Of a stretch of DNA of 64,000 nt, positions 9,593-21,374 are shown in pieces. The position numbers were made by a program, and so were the translations under genes. The stretch is from positions 7,501-71,500 of the forward strand of contig JACGZH010000007.1 in assembly GCA_014706385.1 (NCBI GenBank), written 5' to 3'. The notes under the pieces were generated by a model. That model did no database searches. It was not told the origin of the DNA and worked only from the letters and a program-made list of their open reading frames with translations. Every line of letters starts with the position of its first letter. Positions within the stretch are counted from its first letter, which is position 1. This DNA is from Phaffia rhodozyma. Lineage: Eukaryota; Basidiomycota; Tremellomycetes; Cystofilobasidiales; Mrakiaceae.

Positions 9593-11356
9593 CTAATGCG
9601 CCATGATAGGTCTCTCTCCCTGCTCGGCTCCATCCTCCGCCGAACTTACAGGTCTCTTGCCAGGTCGATAAAAGACCAAGAAACCAACGAGCCAGAGTAG
9701 CGTCCAGCCAAGCTCAAAGTACCAGGAAGCCTTGACGTTCGAAAAGTTCTCCAAGTTCCCCGGGTTGATCGTCAACAGACCGCTCTGGATGGAGAGCGCG
9801 ACAGCCGAGCCGACCTGGAGCGACACCTGCAGCACCGCACCGGCCACACCCGCCATCTCGGGAGGAACGGATGTCATGACCCCGACATTCGTACCCGTGA
9901 ATGCGATCATCACGCCCGAACTTCCGATGGCACCGCCGGTGAACACCCATCGCCAGTAGCCAGAGCCGACGACGTCTCCCTCGGACTGGGTGAACAGGAT
10001 GAGACCGATAGCTCCGCCGATCAAACCGACCGAGATCGGCCATCTCGGGTTCGACGTAAGCTTCGGATACAGCGTCAGCACCACGGTCACCACCCCAGCC
10101 GCGATCCCTTGTGGCAACATCCGGACGGCCGCGATGATCGCTCTCTCGTTGTGAACCCGGACAAAGATCTCGACAAAGGGCAGAAAGTTGACGGACCACC
10201 AGCCGTAGATGAACAGACCCAGAGTGATAAGCACGGCAAAGTTCGGGATCCTCCACGTCTTGGACGGCAAGATCGCGCACTCATCCGATAGTCTGGCCTC
10301 CCAGAAGAAGAAAAACACGATCAACACCCAGGCAATCAGGAACGGCGCGAGGAAGCCGGCCTTCTTCCATCCGTACGACGCCCCAAGGGTGAGACCGAGG
10401 ATGAGGAGGACGATGCCGGCGAGCATGCTGAAAGTACCGACAATGTCGAGCCGCTTCCACTTGTCATCCGCTTGGGCGATCGCACCCTTCGGGGTAGGGA
10501 TAAAGTAGAGCGACCCGATGGCGAAGGGCATGATCAGAATGGCGAGTATACGGAAGAACCACCTCCACGCCTCACCCTGGCCACCGTTCGGGATGTACTC
10601 CACAAAGCCGGCGATGATGATACCAGTCGTGTTGGCTAGAGCACCAGACATTCCGTAAAGAGTAAAAGCCTTGCCGAGCTCGTGCGGTTCGAAAACAGCG
10701 ACGATCAGCCGGAACGACGCCGGGATCAGAGTCGCGCCGGCGATACCAGAGATAGCTCGAAGGACAAAGAAAGAGTACTTGTCGGGTAGGAAGGAGATGA
10801 TGAGGTCGAGGATGCCCAGAACGATGAATCTAGGAGGATGAAAGATGGAACGCGCGTGATACAGTCAGTCTCTGAGATTGATAGGTTATCTACATCCGGA
10901 AGAGAGACGAGAAAGCCAGACCTACCCATACGAGAACACTGGCTTTGCAGACCAAAGATCAGACACCCGTCCCCACAAGAGCAGGAAAGCCGCGAAGGTG
11001 ACGGCATAACTGGTGATCACCCAGGTCTGTTGTTCGAATAGAATATCGAGCGACTCCGATATCGGACCGGTGAAGATGAAGAAAGCACTGTATGACCACA
11101 CGTCCACAAAGAAGCCTAGCGAAAACACAGCCAGTAACGACCATTTCTTTCTCTGAGAGAGCTTCATTGGCCTTTCGGCTTCAACCTTCTGCTGGTTCAA
11201 GGGCTCCTCCACTGGAAGTGATGTTTTGTCATGTTTCTCGGGAGCTCCATTGAGACCAATCACGGTGTCACTTAATGAAGGAACGGGCGATGGTATCACC
11301 TGCGTCGGTACTGATTCAGTGGGAGAGAGACGAGTCGAACTATCAGGAGACGACAT
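9593..11356 (-). CDS. MFS transporter, DHA2 (14-TM H+ antiporter) type
   Basis: Integral membrane carrier of the major facilitator superfamily, about 555 residues. Two exons: 10926-11356 and 9593-10829, joined in phase (GTAGGT donor, CCTAG acceptor). The Ser/Pro-rich cytoplasmic N-terminus (about 75 residues) is followed by hydrophobic segments. Conserved pieces include WVITSYAVTFAAFLLLWGR with the loop motif GRVSDLW, FFVLRAISGIAGATLIPASF, and LYGMSGALANTTGIIIAG, which fits the motif C region of drug-H+ antiporters. The closest known group by pattern is the ATR1/AMF1-like DHA2 branch, so substrates could be drugs, borate or ammonium; this cannot be settled here. The start at 11356 was chosen over an in-frame ATG at 11392 because the Ser-rich N-terminus begins there. 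Confidence 0.85.
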
Positions 11357-12201
11357 AAGGAAGGATGTGTCTAGTGAGTATATGAAATGCAAGTAGTGCT
11401 AGGGGTTTGTCGAAGAGAGGTTTAGTGATAGAGATGTGTGTATGCAGATGAGAGTGAGATTCAAATGGAGCCGTTTTAGAAGCTACCCTCCTCGTTCTTA
11501 TAGACCGTCGATGATGAGCAGTCTTGAACAGCCCGACATGCTCACTCAGCAGAATAAGAAATAAGAGTAGATAGCAGATAGTGATCGATAATCAAAATCG
11601 ATGTGTTATCAGTAAGCATCGCGGCACCAGTAAGCAATGATGGTGCTCAGTCAGCAGCAACAGTATTCGGTCAGGTCGAGGTCAGCACTATAGTCGTTGC
11701 TGACAAGATCGAATTCAGTGACTGATCGACTAATATAACTTTACCAGACATCTGAATCTCGCCAAGCCCGGATCAACTCCTGCTCATCTTGGTTTGATCT
11801 TATTCTTGCCCCTGCCGGCCTGGTTCAACCGATCGTCCTCCGCTTTTCTGGACACCGGGGTTCTCTACAACCTTTTGAACTAGCTCAGGGCGGCACCTAC
11901 CGATCTGGGGCACATGCGGGGAAAAGGGCTGAGGGGGTGGAGGAGAGTGGAGGGGGGGAAGTGGGGGGGAAGAGTGGAGGAGGTCTTTCCGTATATCCAG
12001 AGTCGAGACCCAACACCGACGGTTCGCCCGGTCGCTCGTCTAGTCATTCGTCCGGTCACTCAGTACGGACGGCATCGGGGTGTCTGGGCGTCTACCAGAG
12101 TGCTGAGACCGACGTCGACACCAGTTGAAGGGGACGACTAAGGGTGGAGATAGAAGGGCGAAGACAAAGGTTGACAGCGAGCAGGGTGCGTTCGGTAGGG
12201 T
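11357..12201. other. Promoter region of the DHA2-like transporter, then a G-rich stretch
   Basis: The first 500 bases are plausible 5' regulatory DNA for the minus-strand transporter. From about 11900 the composition becomes GC-rich. A short plus-strand frame at 11937-12128, which includes SVRTASGCLGVYQSAE, could be an N-terminal remnant of the Fanzor gene that follows, but this is weak. Confidence 0.35.
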
Positions 12202-13104
12202 GTGCGGCCAGAGGACAAGGCCGTGACTCACGACTCTGGTCGTCGGACGCTGCTCTCGACGACCGCAGGAGGGCCCGACATGTCTCTGGACAACGGCGGT
12301 CTGGCTGAGCACGGCACGCAGTGGTCGCTCTCTCTCAAATCATGGAAGTGCCTTGTGGGCATGGACCGAGACCGTCAGAAAAAGCGGCTGTGGATGAAAA
12401 GCAACGCGGAAGTGTTAACAGCTCTCCGTGATAAGTGCCGCTCACGCTCACGCTCATGCCGACTGTACAAATTGCCTTGCCGGATTTGTGAACTGCTCTA
12501 CTCACCTTGGTTTTCTTGTTTTGCTTCCTTCTGTCAGGTCTTCCTTCGTTCAGAACATCCAGGCTCGATGGTCTCTGCGCTACTCTCGCCTCGCATTCTC
12601 GGTTCCACTCATGACTCGCGACGTTCTTCGCCGTCCGATGGTGGAGGTGTCTTCGCTGGAGCGCGCATATCAGCCGCGAGCAAGCATACTACAAGCTGCC
12701 GGTCTGTCTGCTGGAAGGACATCTACGTATTTCTCTAGCCTTCGGGGACGGCGCCTTCCCATTGGCCTCTCGTGGGCATGCTCCTGGTCCTGTCAAGATG
12801 CTGTTTGCCAAGCTGGATGCTCCTGCACTGCTCCAGGTCCGTAAAGTCTGGGAGCATCGGACGTCGAGGGTGTGCTCCAAGTGCTATGGCGAGTTCTCAG
12901 AGAGGAGCAAAGCGTGGACGCACATGGAGTGTCGAAGCGTCTGTCGAGTAAGTGACGTGTATCGCGTGTCTCAGGATAGTGTTTCAATTGCTTATTGTTT
13001 TCTCTGCTCTCTCTCAAGATTAGTGGAACAGACATTGGAACGCATCGCGCAACATGCTGCACCTAGCCCTTCATCAAGAGAAAATCCAGGTGGCAAGAAT
13101 CTGA
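12202..13104 (+). pseudogene. Fanzor (eukaryotic TnpB-like RNA-guided nuclease) remnant
   Basis: Fanzors are transposon-borne relatives of TnpB/Cas12 that cut DNA through a RuvC fold guided by a 3'-encoded RNA. Seen in order: a RuvC-I-like THDSGRRTLLS (Asp at about 12232; DPG is typical); KSWKCLVGMDRDRQKKRLW; after removing a 109-nt intron (12428-12537 boundary), LPSFRTS; then WWRCLRWSAHISREQAYYKL; SLAFGDGAFPLASRGHAPGP; the KVWEHRTSRVCSKC zinc-ribbon entry; CRSVC; and after a 76-nt intron (12948-13023), WNRHWNASRNMLHLALH, the place of the RuvC-III R-D-x-N-A motif. Signs of decay: an in-frame TGA at 12612-12614, His where the RuvC-III Asp is expected, and no clear N-terminus. The splice joins are my inference. 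An unrelated zinc-ribbon protein is unlikely given the order of motifs. Confidence 0.68.
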
Positions 13105-13179
13105 GATTTTTAGGCTGTCGCTCATGAGGCTAACGTTGAGACTGCCATGACTGTTGAGGCTGAAGCTGGCATAAACCAA

Positions 13180-13270
13180 ACACATGGCTCGTGGAATCTG
13201 GGTGGTTTGAAGGCACTTAAGTCCGGAAGGGCCATGTATCAACCATCATCGGTTGATGTCACTTTTCAGG
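13180..13270 (+). repeat. Repeat downstream of the Fanzor remnant, partner of 6858-6990
   Basis: Lies about 80-165 bases after the Fanzor stop codon. Its core at 13210-13255 matches the inverted copy at about 6866-6910. In TnpB and Fanzor elements the guide (omega) RNA and the right end lie just 3' of the nuclease ORF. The position fits, but an RNA role is inference. Confidence 0.55.
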
Positions 13271-13395
13271 AGCCAAAGACATACAATCTTTTTTGTATGG
13301 CAATATACGGTAATATACAACTGTAAACCGATTCAATAGATGACAGAACAACGATTAAAGATATAGCAGAAAGATGATGTAGGAATAGAGATAAT

Positions 13396-16030
13396 CTATC
13401 TAGAGAATTGAAAGTCGAGTCTGGAGCAACACAAAGAGATCAGAGCATCAAATGGGTTAGTCAAAGTCAGTCCAGAGAGCAAGGGAAAAGAAGGGAACTG
13501 TATGACGAACCGTTTGTTTCCCTCGTCGGTAGTAGTGGCCAAGTATTCCGACTTCTCTTCCGACGTCATAGCGTCCCAGATTTTGTTCTTTGAAGCATTT
13601 CTCCATCCGTAGTAGAAGTATGTGCCGGGATACACAATTATCTAGGTGCCCAATGCAAACCAATTGACCACGGAAGCATGATTGATCAGCCAGTATTGTA
13701 GGTACCATCAAACACAGTAGATGAGAAATGATTTCACTTACCAGATTAAAGCACAGAATTCCAATGAGCCACCTGTTGGCCTTGTGATACCGGGGTTTGT
13801 CTGAGGCTTGGTATACGTTCGCTCCAATAATCGACGAGAGTTGGACTGTTGTTGGAGGACAAATTGAAGGAGACTTGGTCAGCAAGACGATTCTTCGGAT
13901 ACGACTTTGGCTGATAGGGCCGTCTGACTTACCTGCCATGTTGTAAACTGAAGCAGACACCGTTCGCGTTCGCACACTTCCAGAATTTCGACTACACCAC
14001 GAAACTTGGATAGCATGAACGTAAGGAAACCCGAGCAACACAGTGGCGATGGCAAAGTACTGCCAAGCACCTATCGATGGGAGTGCATCTCTGATCAAGC
14101 AGATAGGTAACAGATGATATTGAGTGAACGTGGTCGAAGAGAATAAGAGCATAGAAGGACCAGACTCACAAGGCAATGAATAAGGGAAGCATCCACAAGT
14201 TTTCAGCCATAGACACGAAAGATCGGTTGTCTACGAGCTCCGAGATGGCAGTGATTGCGAGCAACTGTATGGACGACATAACAAAGTTGAGCTCAGCAAC
14301 CATCGAGGACAGGATAAACAACAACCATTCGACTTACATTGATGATTGAGATGACGGTGTTTGGGATCGAAAGCAAGTTAGCGTTGATCGTGCTGAATCC
14401 AAGTGTCTTGAAAGATAGTTGGAGGTATTGCTTGACAGGTACTGCAGCAATGCCGAATGTCAACCCAATGAAATACAGCGGGTACAGGTCGTAATCAAAG
14501 AGGGATCGCTTGATCATTGACAAGGTGAGGGGCTGTCGGTTGTGCATTCCTCCCTAGAGATATGGATGAAAAACGATTATAAGCCAGGTCAAAAGATAGA
14601 GTACATATGAATAGAATTACGGGACGAACTTTGGCATGGTCGTCTCTAACAGACCTGTTCACGATGATTTTCGCCTCGTTTTTGGTCAAATATCCATTGG
14701 GCCTCCACTTCCTAGATACTGAAGAAGCAACAGGGTCACTTGGCATCAGCCAGAAGGAGGCAATTCCAATTACAAAGGTAAAGAGGCCCTCGATAAGGAA
14801 CATCTGAAGTGAACAAGGCAAAGTATTCAGATCAGCGATTTTCAAGATATGTTACGAATTGAGAAAAGTGGGCTTACCCATCTCCAACCAGCGTAGCCTA
14901 AAACTCCTCTCATTTGCAAAAGCCCCACGGCCAGAAATCCAACAAGCATGTCGGCGACATAATTTATGGACCAGAAGAAAGAGAGCCTGACGGGAAGCTC
15001 ATTTTTTGTGTAAAAGTAAGACAAATACAGAATGATATCGGGAATAAATCCACCCTGGAAGGCGGCACTGGCGTAAATAAAATAGAATATGGTCAGCCCT
15101 CTGGAAAAGCGATAAAATTGAAGGAAATTGACAACTTTTAATTGGCTTACATCAAGAATCTGATAGCGAGGAAGCTTGATCGGCCTTTCATGAAGAATTG
15201 AGCACCAGATATCAACGAGAAAATGACAATTTGAATAGGGATCCAACGATCAGGACCAAGTCTTTGATGCGAAAGAAAATAGATGAGTTATGATTTTAGT
15301 ATAGCGCTAGGGACATTAAAGGCCATGAGGGTAGAAAAACGAACCTTTTAGAGATCAGTTGGGACGGAAGCTCGGCCAATAAGAACCCGAGTCTGGCAAG
15401 AGTAGTTCCCAGGTTGTAGTCTCCTTGTGTCAGATTTAGATCATCCAGCAGATTATCGGCAGTGGCAGTGGAGATGTTTGATCTGTCGATATCTAGAGCC
15501 AGAAACATGACCAGCACCCAGGCCATGATCTTGAGATCGATCTTCCTCACTGCCGTTTTTTCTTCTCTCCAGGTCCAGCGGAATAACGGATCGAAGAATG
15601 AGATGTTCTGCAGTGTCAATGGCGAGGGGTAAGATGGCAAGGCATGAGCAAAGTGGGCAAGGGAAACTAGAATACTCAGTTAAATCAAGATCATTGCACG
15701 AACCTCCCAGTCGCTTCTAGGTTTATAGAATTCGGCTTGAGCAGTATCGTACACTGATGGCTGGGTGGCGATCGAGTCGAGGCCATGGACGGCAGGACGT
15801 TTCTTTAGTCTGAGAGCGATCAATATCTTTGAGCCAATAGTGGCGTTTCCATCAATGGACGCTCGGTCAGCCAAAGGCGGTATGTCGGAGGCGAGCACGA
15901 CCTGATCGATCACTTTATCATCATACAGCTTCTTGTCCTCTGCCGAGATGGTAGATGTGACCGAATTGGAACGGGCGGAGGGAACAGGTTGAGGCTCAGC
16001 AATCGGAGAGTGGTGATGAGGAGCAGACAT
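13396..16030 (-). CDS. MFS permease, Dal5 / anion:cation symporter (allantoate permease) type
   Basis: Predicted plasma-membrane carrier of small organic anions; relatives take up allantoate, nicotinate, pantothenate or biotin precursors. The start ATG at 16030 opens a polar N-terminus of about 100 residues, rich in His, Pro and Ser. Core segments carry family patterns: WREEKTAVRKIDLKIMAWVL, then LDIDRSNISTATADNLLDDL, EGLFTFVIGIASFWLMP, GYLTKNEAKIIVNRSVRDD, and a QVSWCSRNSGSVRTRTVSAS region matching the conserved W-x-x-N-x-x-G-x-x-x-R block. The C-terminus ends with an in-phase intron joining DEGNKR to LDFQFSR, like the EGNKRLDFRF ending usual for this family. At least eight introns. The substrate cannot be assigned. 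Confidence 0.85.
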
Positions 16031-17458
16031 TGGCGCTGAAGGATACTGAAGCAAGTTTCGAGATTGGTGAGTTCTCTTCTTGATCAAGAACACATGAGAG
16101 ATGGTTGGGTATATATACAGCTTTCTGAAGACCACGTTACGAAAAATGTTCGAAAAAACGACATATGCCGACAAGAATAATGCTTGGGAAAAAAAAGATG
16201 GTAGAAGGGAAATGGATTTGAAGTGCTCAGTATCGTGCGGTATTGCACCATCATTCAATTCTCAAAGGATGGATAAGTAGAGGGAGAGAAAGTGGAGAAG
16301 AAATAGAGAGGATAGAAGAGATTATAAAATGCCGATGTGCGAAAGTTCACTGGACAAGGATTAGGACATAAGTCGTTCTATCTGGGAAGACCGGTAAATA
16401 GGCATCCTTGAATTATTGTGCAATATCCGGGCTGATAGAGCTTGGATTGATAAAATAAGCAGCGAGAAGGTCAAGTGAAGAATGCAGAGCGGAAGAATGA
16501 GAAAACCGGAGAGATGAGAAACTAGAAAAGTCAAAGCACGTCAGCGACCAGACGGATTTCGTTCAATCTCTCACCTTCTTCGGACTTGACCTTGGGAGGA
16601 CGTTATCATTTTAGTCTATTCGTCATTCTTCACTTGAAGAACCTCATGAGAACAAAGAAACCCCATCATTGCTCTCCGGTTAGTGGAGAAGAAATACCAT
16701 CTTGACTGATTGACATTGAATCTCGCCGACGCTCTCAACTATCAGTGATCACCGACGATATTTGTTGCGGAACGTTAGCTATCTTCTAAACCCAAGGAGT
16801 GTTAATCATATCCGCTTGTATTCAACTTTGTCCGTTTGTACTCAGCCTTGTCTGTTAGGAGAACAGCTGATGAACAAACACGTATACCGAATCAGACAGT
16901 CTCTTGGTTCTCCCTGCTTCGGGAGCGTTCAAGTATGGCTTTTTCTTGTCTTGTGTGATGCATGCTCTTCGGGAGAAATCATTTCCACAGCTTGAGCTTC
17001 ATCTAACAGGTCTTGTGTAGTTATGGCTATGCGGATAACCGTAACCGTAATCGTAACCCTACCTTCGAAACATGTGTTATGGACAGGACTTGCAGAGCCC
17101 GCACCTATCCAATAAATATGAGACCGGCGACATGAAGTATGACGCCTATCTACAGGCTAACACTCTATCATTCTTGAGGATGAGTTGACGATTCTTGATT
17201 CTTCATCTGTCGCTTCCGATGTGTTTCATTTGACATTTCTGTTGTACTGAAAGGCATTCCGAGAGTAATTGTTGGGTATTGAACACCTCGTCGATATAAC
17301 GAAATTTCCCCATCTCTGACCTTGAAATAACCCTAACCTTATCGACCGGCATCCCGAGTTTGGCATCAACATCCAATCCACTACAGCATACATTCTCGAT
17401 CTCTCGCTTTTTCAATCCTTACCCTCTCCTTCTGCTTATCCAGTAGGACCTGACAGCC
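16031..17458. other. Divergent promoter region (permease / SCY1)
   Basis: Some 1.4 kb between two diverging genes. It contains a short run of hexamer-like units (GTAACC/GTAATC, about 17036-17062). No gene supported; a 78-codon plus-strand frame near 16762-16995 has no recognisable features. Confidence 0.45.
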
Positions 17459-20400
17459 ATGCTTGCGGTTGCTTCCTCACTGTTCAACAGGTCCTCAATT
17501 TCTGCTAACTATCAGATTCATAGCCAACAGTCAGCATCAGCATCACCCGCTTTTGGTGCATCCTCCAATCAATCAGACGACAAGCCATTCTACGTCGGCC
17601 TTTGGAAGATCGTCCGAGCTACCAACAAGACCACTCAGAAGGTTTGTTCTCTTAAACTCTCTGATCGGAAAACGTCTTGGCTTACGGTCAGGATCTGTAT
17701 CGATCGTCAGGTTGTCTCTGTTTGGATCTTGAACAAAAATGTCCTCGACAGTCTCCGAGGACCAGCAAAAGACCAGGCGCTAGAAGTCCTCAAAAAAGAG
17801 GTGAGATTAACTATGAGTTACTCATCTTTTGTCGAACTCTTGGAATCTTCCTGTTTGACGTCCCCTCTATACATTTAGGCAACGTCTTTATCTAGACTTA
17901 GACATCCTTCGATACTCGAAACGGTGGAACCTATGGAGGAGTCCAGATCAGAGCTTATGTTCGCTACCGAGCTTATACTGTCATCTTTAGCTAGCACTTT
18001 AAGCTCGGCCAGGCCTGGCGGTGTATTAGAAGGAGTTGACTTGGATGAAGTAGAGGTATGTCTTTTGCATCGAACTTGACGACATAAAGTGGTGTGCGCA
18101 AGTCCTCAAACTCGCTTTCACCTCGTTATTTAGATTCAGAAGGGAATCCTTCAAATCACTCACGGCCTCTCTTTCCTACACACCCAAGCTAAAATCATTC
18201 ACCAAAATATCTCGCCTGAAGCAGTTCTGATAAATTTGAAAGGAGATTGGAAGCTAGGTGCGCTTGGTCTTACTACCACGCTTTCGGACGAAGGAGGATC
18301 TGGAGGTAGATGGGTTTTTCCGGAATGGGATAGTCGAATGCCAGAGAGCCTTCAACGAAAATGGGACTACATGGGTGAGTAATCCACCTGTTTTTCTTCA
18401 TTTTAATTTCCGGAACTTTTGTTAATTCACAATGTTGAGTCGTATTACACCTATCAAGCACCGGAGTACGCGCTAGATGAGCAACTCTGCACGTCGTCCG
18501 ATCTGTATTCTCTGGGCTGTGTCATCTACGCTGTTCACCTAGGTGGAAGGCCTCCCTTCCAAAATAGAAACGCGTTGACCAATTTGAGACAAAACGTCAA
18601 TCAGCTCGGCCGAGGGGCAATTGGAAATCCTGCCGCTTGGGGCAGGCTGAGCAATGATCTCAAAGGTATGGGTTGTGTTTCTTTCGCTTGTGTATATGTC
18701 TCATGCGTTGTTACAGATCTGCTTCTGATCTTCTTTCTGTGTAGACATCTTGTCAAACCTCATAACTCGGTATCCCCAAAATCGGCTGACTGCCTTGACC
18801 CTCCCAAGCCATCCCTTTTTTTCCAACATGGCCATCTCTACCCTCCTCTTCTTGGATCGATCAACATTTAGTTCAAAACCTAAAGAAGAGAAAGCAACTT
18901 TCCTAAGGGGGTTGCTTAACGTTCTTCCAACCTTCTCTGAAAGATTGCGTAAGAGGAAGATTCTGCCAAGTCTACTCGAAGAGGTTTGTTTCTTTTTTTT
19001 TGCTTCAGGCTATGCCAGATACTTGAGCTTACCTGATCGCGAATTTGGCCATAGATGAAAGATGCATGGTTGCTACCGTTCATCTTGCCAAATGTTTTCG
19101 AGATCTCTAAATCTCAATCGTTAGAAGAGTTCAATGCTATCACGTTGGCTGCTCTCAAGCCGCTATTCAGCTTGACAGACCCTCCGCAGAATATGCTCAG
19201 TACGTTCAATCACTCTATACATTTCTCGCTTCTATGGCTAATAATGTCGTAACCATCGATCCTTGTGACCATGTACATGTAGCTCTGTTGAATAGTCTGC
19301 CTCTGTTCATGGAGAAAACAAACCCGAGAGTCTTTCGGGAAAGTACGTCAGCTTTTTTGTTGTTGTTGTTGTTGTTGTTGTCTTTTCTGCCACTCTCTTT
19401 TCACAATAGCTGAGCCATCTCACAATGCACTCTAGATATCATGCCATTAATTTACAATTCTCTTGATTCGGAACATCCCGAGGTAGATTTTTCTTCTTTG
19501 TTCTTGTTTTTCAGTGACGCCCGAGCTGATAGTGTGATGTCTGAGATGACGGACAGGTTCAAGAAAAGGCTCTCGCAGCGATTCCCAATCTACTAGATGT
19601 ACTGGATGTGGGAAGCGTGCAAGACGTACTGTTTGTGAGAGTGGCGGTGAGTACACATCTTGTTGAGATCTCTCATTTGCATACCGGTATCTTTCGTTGA
19701 CCCTTTTCCTCCCGGTGTGAATAAAATGGTAGATTTTATTTACAAAAACAAGGGTATTGAGTGGTAAGTTTGACAAACCATTCCGAAGTTCTGTGAGACT
19801 ATGTTATACACACAAACGTCATTCTTTTTTCGTTCACAGTAAAAGTCAAGACACTCGAGTGTTTCCTTGCTATGATAAATGTGTTGGATAAAGTAAGTTT
19901 CTTTCTGATCATGTTGTTCTAAATTATTTCCTCTGCGCAAATAGCTCATGTATCGCATCGTGTAACAGATGACTCTCACCTCGAAACTAGTACCCCTGCT
20001 AGCAAAAATCAAGACCAAGGAACCGGATGTTATGGTTCGTCCCTCTCTCTTTGGTATGTTTGTGTAACACATGCTGAATGGCCTCTTATTTGATTGTACA
20101 GATGGCGACTTTGAGTGAGTAGCCTGTTCTTTTGATAACACAAGCGAACTATCGATCCATTTCGATTTGTGCTGACATGTATAACGGAAATTCGCCTCAG
20201 ATGTACACGAGAGAATGGGTGCCAAAGTGGACCGGGAAGCGGTGGCTACTCTTGTATTGCCCCAGCTTTGGACGTTCTCCATGGGTCCTTGTGAGTAAAG
20301 ATCGCGCGAGTCCGACCAAATTTTCAGATTATCCTTCGGATCGAGTGATTCACCGTTTATTTCTCTCTTGATAGTGTTGAATCTGGAACAGTTTAATCGG

Positions 20401-21255
20401 TTTATGTCGACGTGAGTCATTTCATTGCATAGATTCTTTGTATAAATCTAGCCTGATATCATAAGTTTCGGTCACAAATAAAGCATCAAAACTCTAGGAA
20501 ATCGAATTGAAACGGAACAAGCTCAACACCTTCGGGAGAACCAACGGATTCAGAGTCAAACTACTAGTGGATCTTCCTTTACCGACGCTCTCAACGGTCG
20601 TTCTGGGTCCACAGGCGAGGTCACGTTCGAGTCGCTTGTCGGTGGGGCCTCGAAGAGATCCACCGGCCGCCCGGTTGAAGAATCTGGTTCGGTTGATCCA
20701 TGGGGTGATGACTCGTGGGATTCCGTCCCGACCGGCGTTGCGTCGAGTCCGATGGCAACTACGATGGCTGTTGCCCAACCAGTTTCTCAAATTCTAGTTG
20801 GATCGAATAGTCGGACGAAGAGTGGAGGAGGCCTTGGGGCTAGGCCGTTGCCCTTCAATACTATCAACCCCTCTCTATTCATGCCAAAACCGATCGCCCC
20901 CGCTACTGCATCTGCCCCTGCTTCTGCACTATCATCGTCAACTATTCCAAGTCCTAATCCAAACACTCTGAACAACCTCTCGTTTCCTACGCCTCCTATG
21001 AATTCCCATCCGACACAAAGTTACAACCAACGTCCAAAAACGATGTACGATCTTTCTGTGAACTCTCCAGCTGTATCTTCTTTCACGTCAAACACGCGCA
21101 CACCTACATACCAACCGAGTCTTCCACCGGGTTATGCTTCCGGAGGAGTCTTACAGCCAACCATGAAGTCGAGCTCTCATTCATCGTCGACTGGTTTGGA
21201 CGGTCGCGTGGGGAATCTGAAAGCTGTGGCCGATGAGTTTGATCCGTTCAGTTGA
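17459..21255 (+). CDS. SCY1: SCY1-like pseudokinase (SCY1/SCYL2 family)
   Basis: Adaptor-like pseudokinase that in other eukaryotes works in Golgi/endosomal clathrin traffic. Start ATG at 17459. The kinase-like domain begins at PFYVGLWKIVRATNKTT and includes the pairs LFLHTQAK-type/IIHQNISPEAVLIN and GALGLTTT, where an active kinase would have HRD and DFG, so catalysis is not expected. Helix-F landmarks follow (WDYMAPEYALDEQLCTSSD, SDLYSLGCVIYAVHLGG). The middle part is built of helical HEAT-like segments (DAWLLPFILPNVFEIS, then PLIYNSLDSEHPEVQEKAL). The C-terminus is Ser/Pro-rich and ends in a short acidic DPFS tail. More than ten short introns; one near 19355-19385 holds a (GTT)n run. Its 3' end is 119 bp from the convergent SSF1 gene. 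Confidence 0.88.
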
Positions 21256-21374
21256 GGTGTTCATATGTTTGATTGTGATGTAAGAAGATGATTGATATAT
21301 ATATATGTATATGAGATCTTTTATCTTCCGGTGGGATCTTATTTATTTGTCTTCTGGTGTTACATGATATATTC

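Noticed and set aside
12428..12844. Separate 138-codon gene in the Fanzor region
   Set aside because: This frame crosses the inferred intron and is not the frame that carries the conserved nuclease motifs.
6858..13270. Interpreting the two repeat copies as terminal inverted repeats of one 6.4-kb transposon
   Set aside because: They are quite diverged, and ordinary genes and tRNAs lie between them. Independent insertions of one family are simpler.
16762..16995. 77-codon plus-strand frame upstream of SCY1
   Set aside because: No recognisable motif, no splice context, lies in a divergent promoter region.
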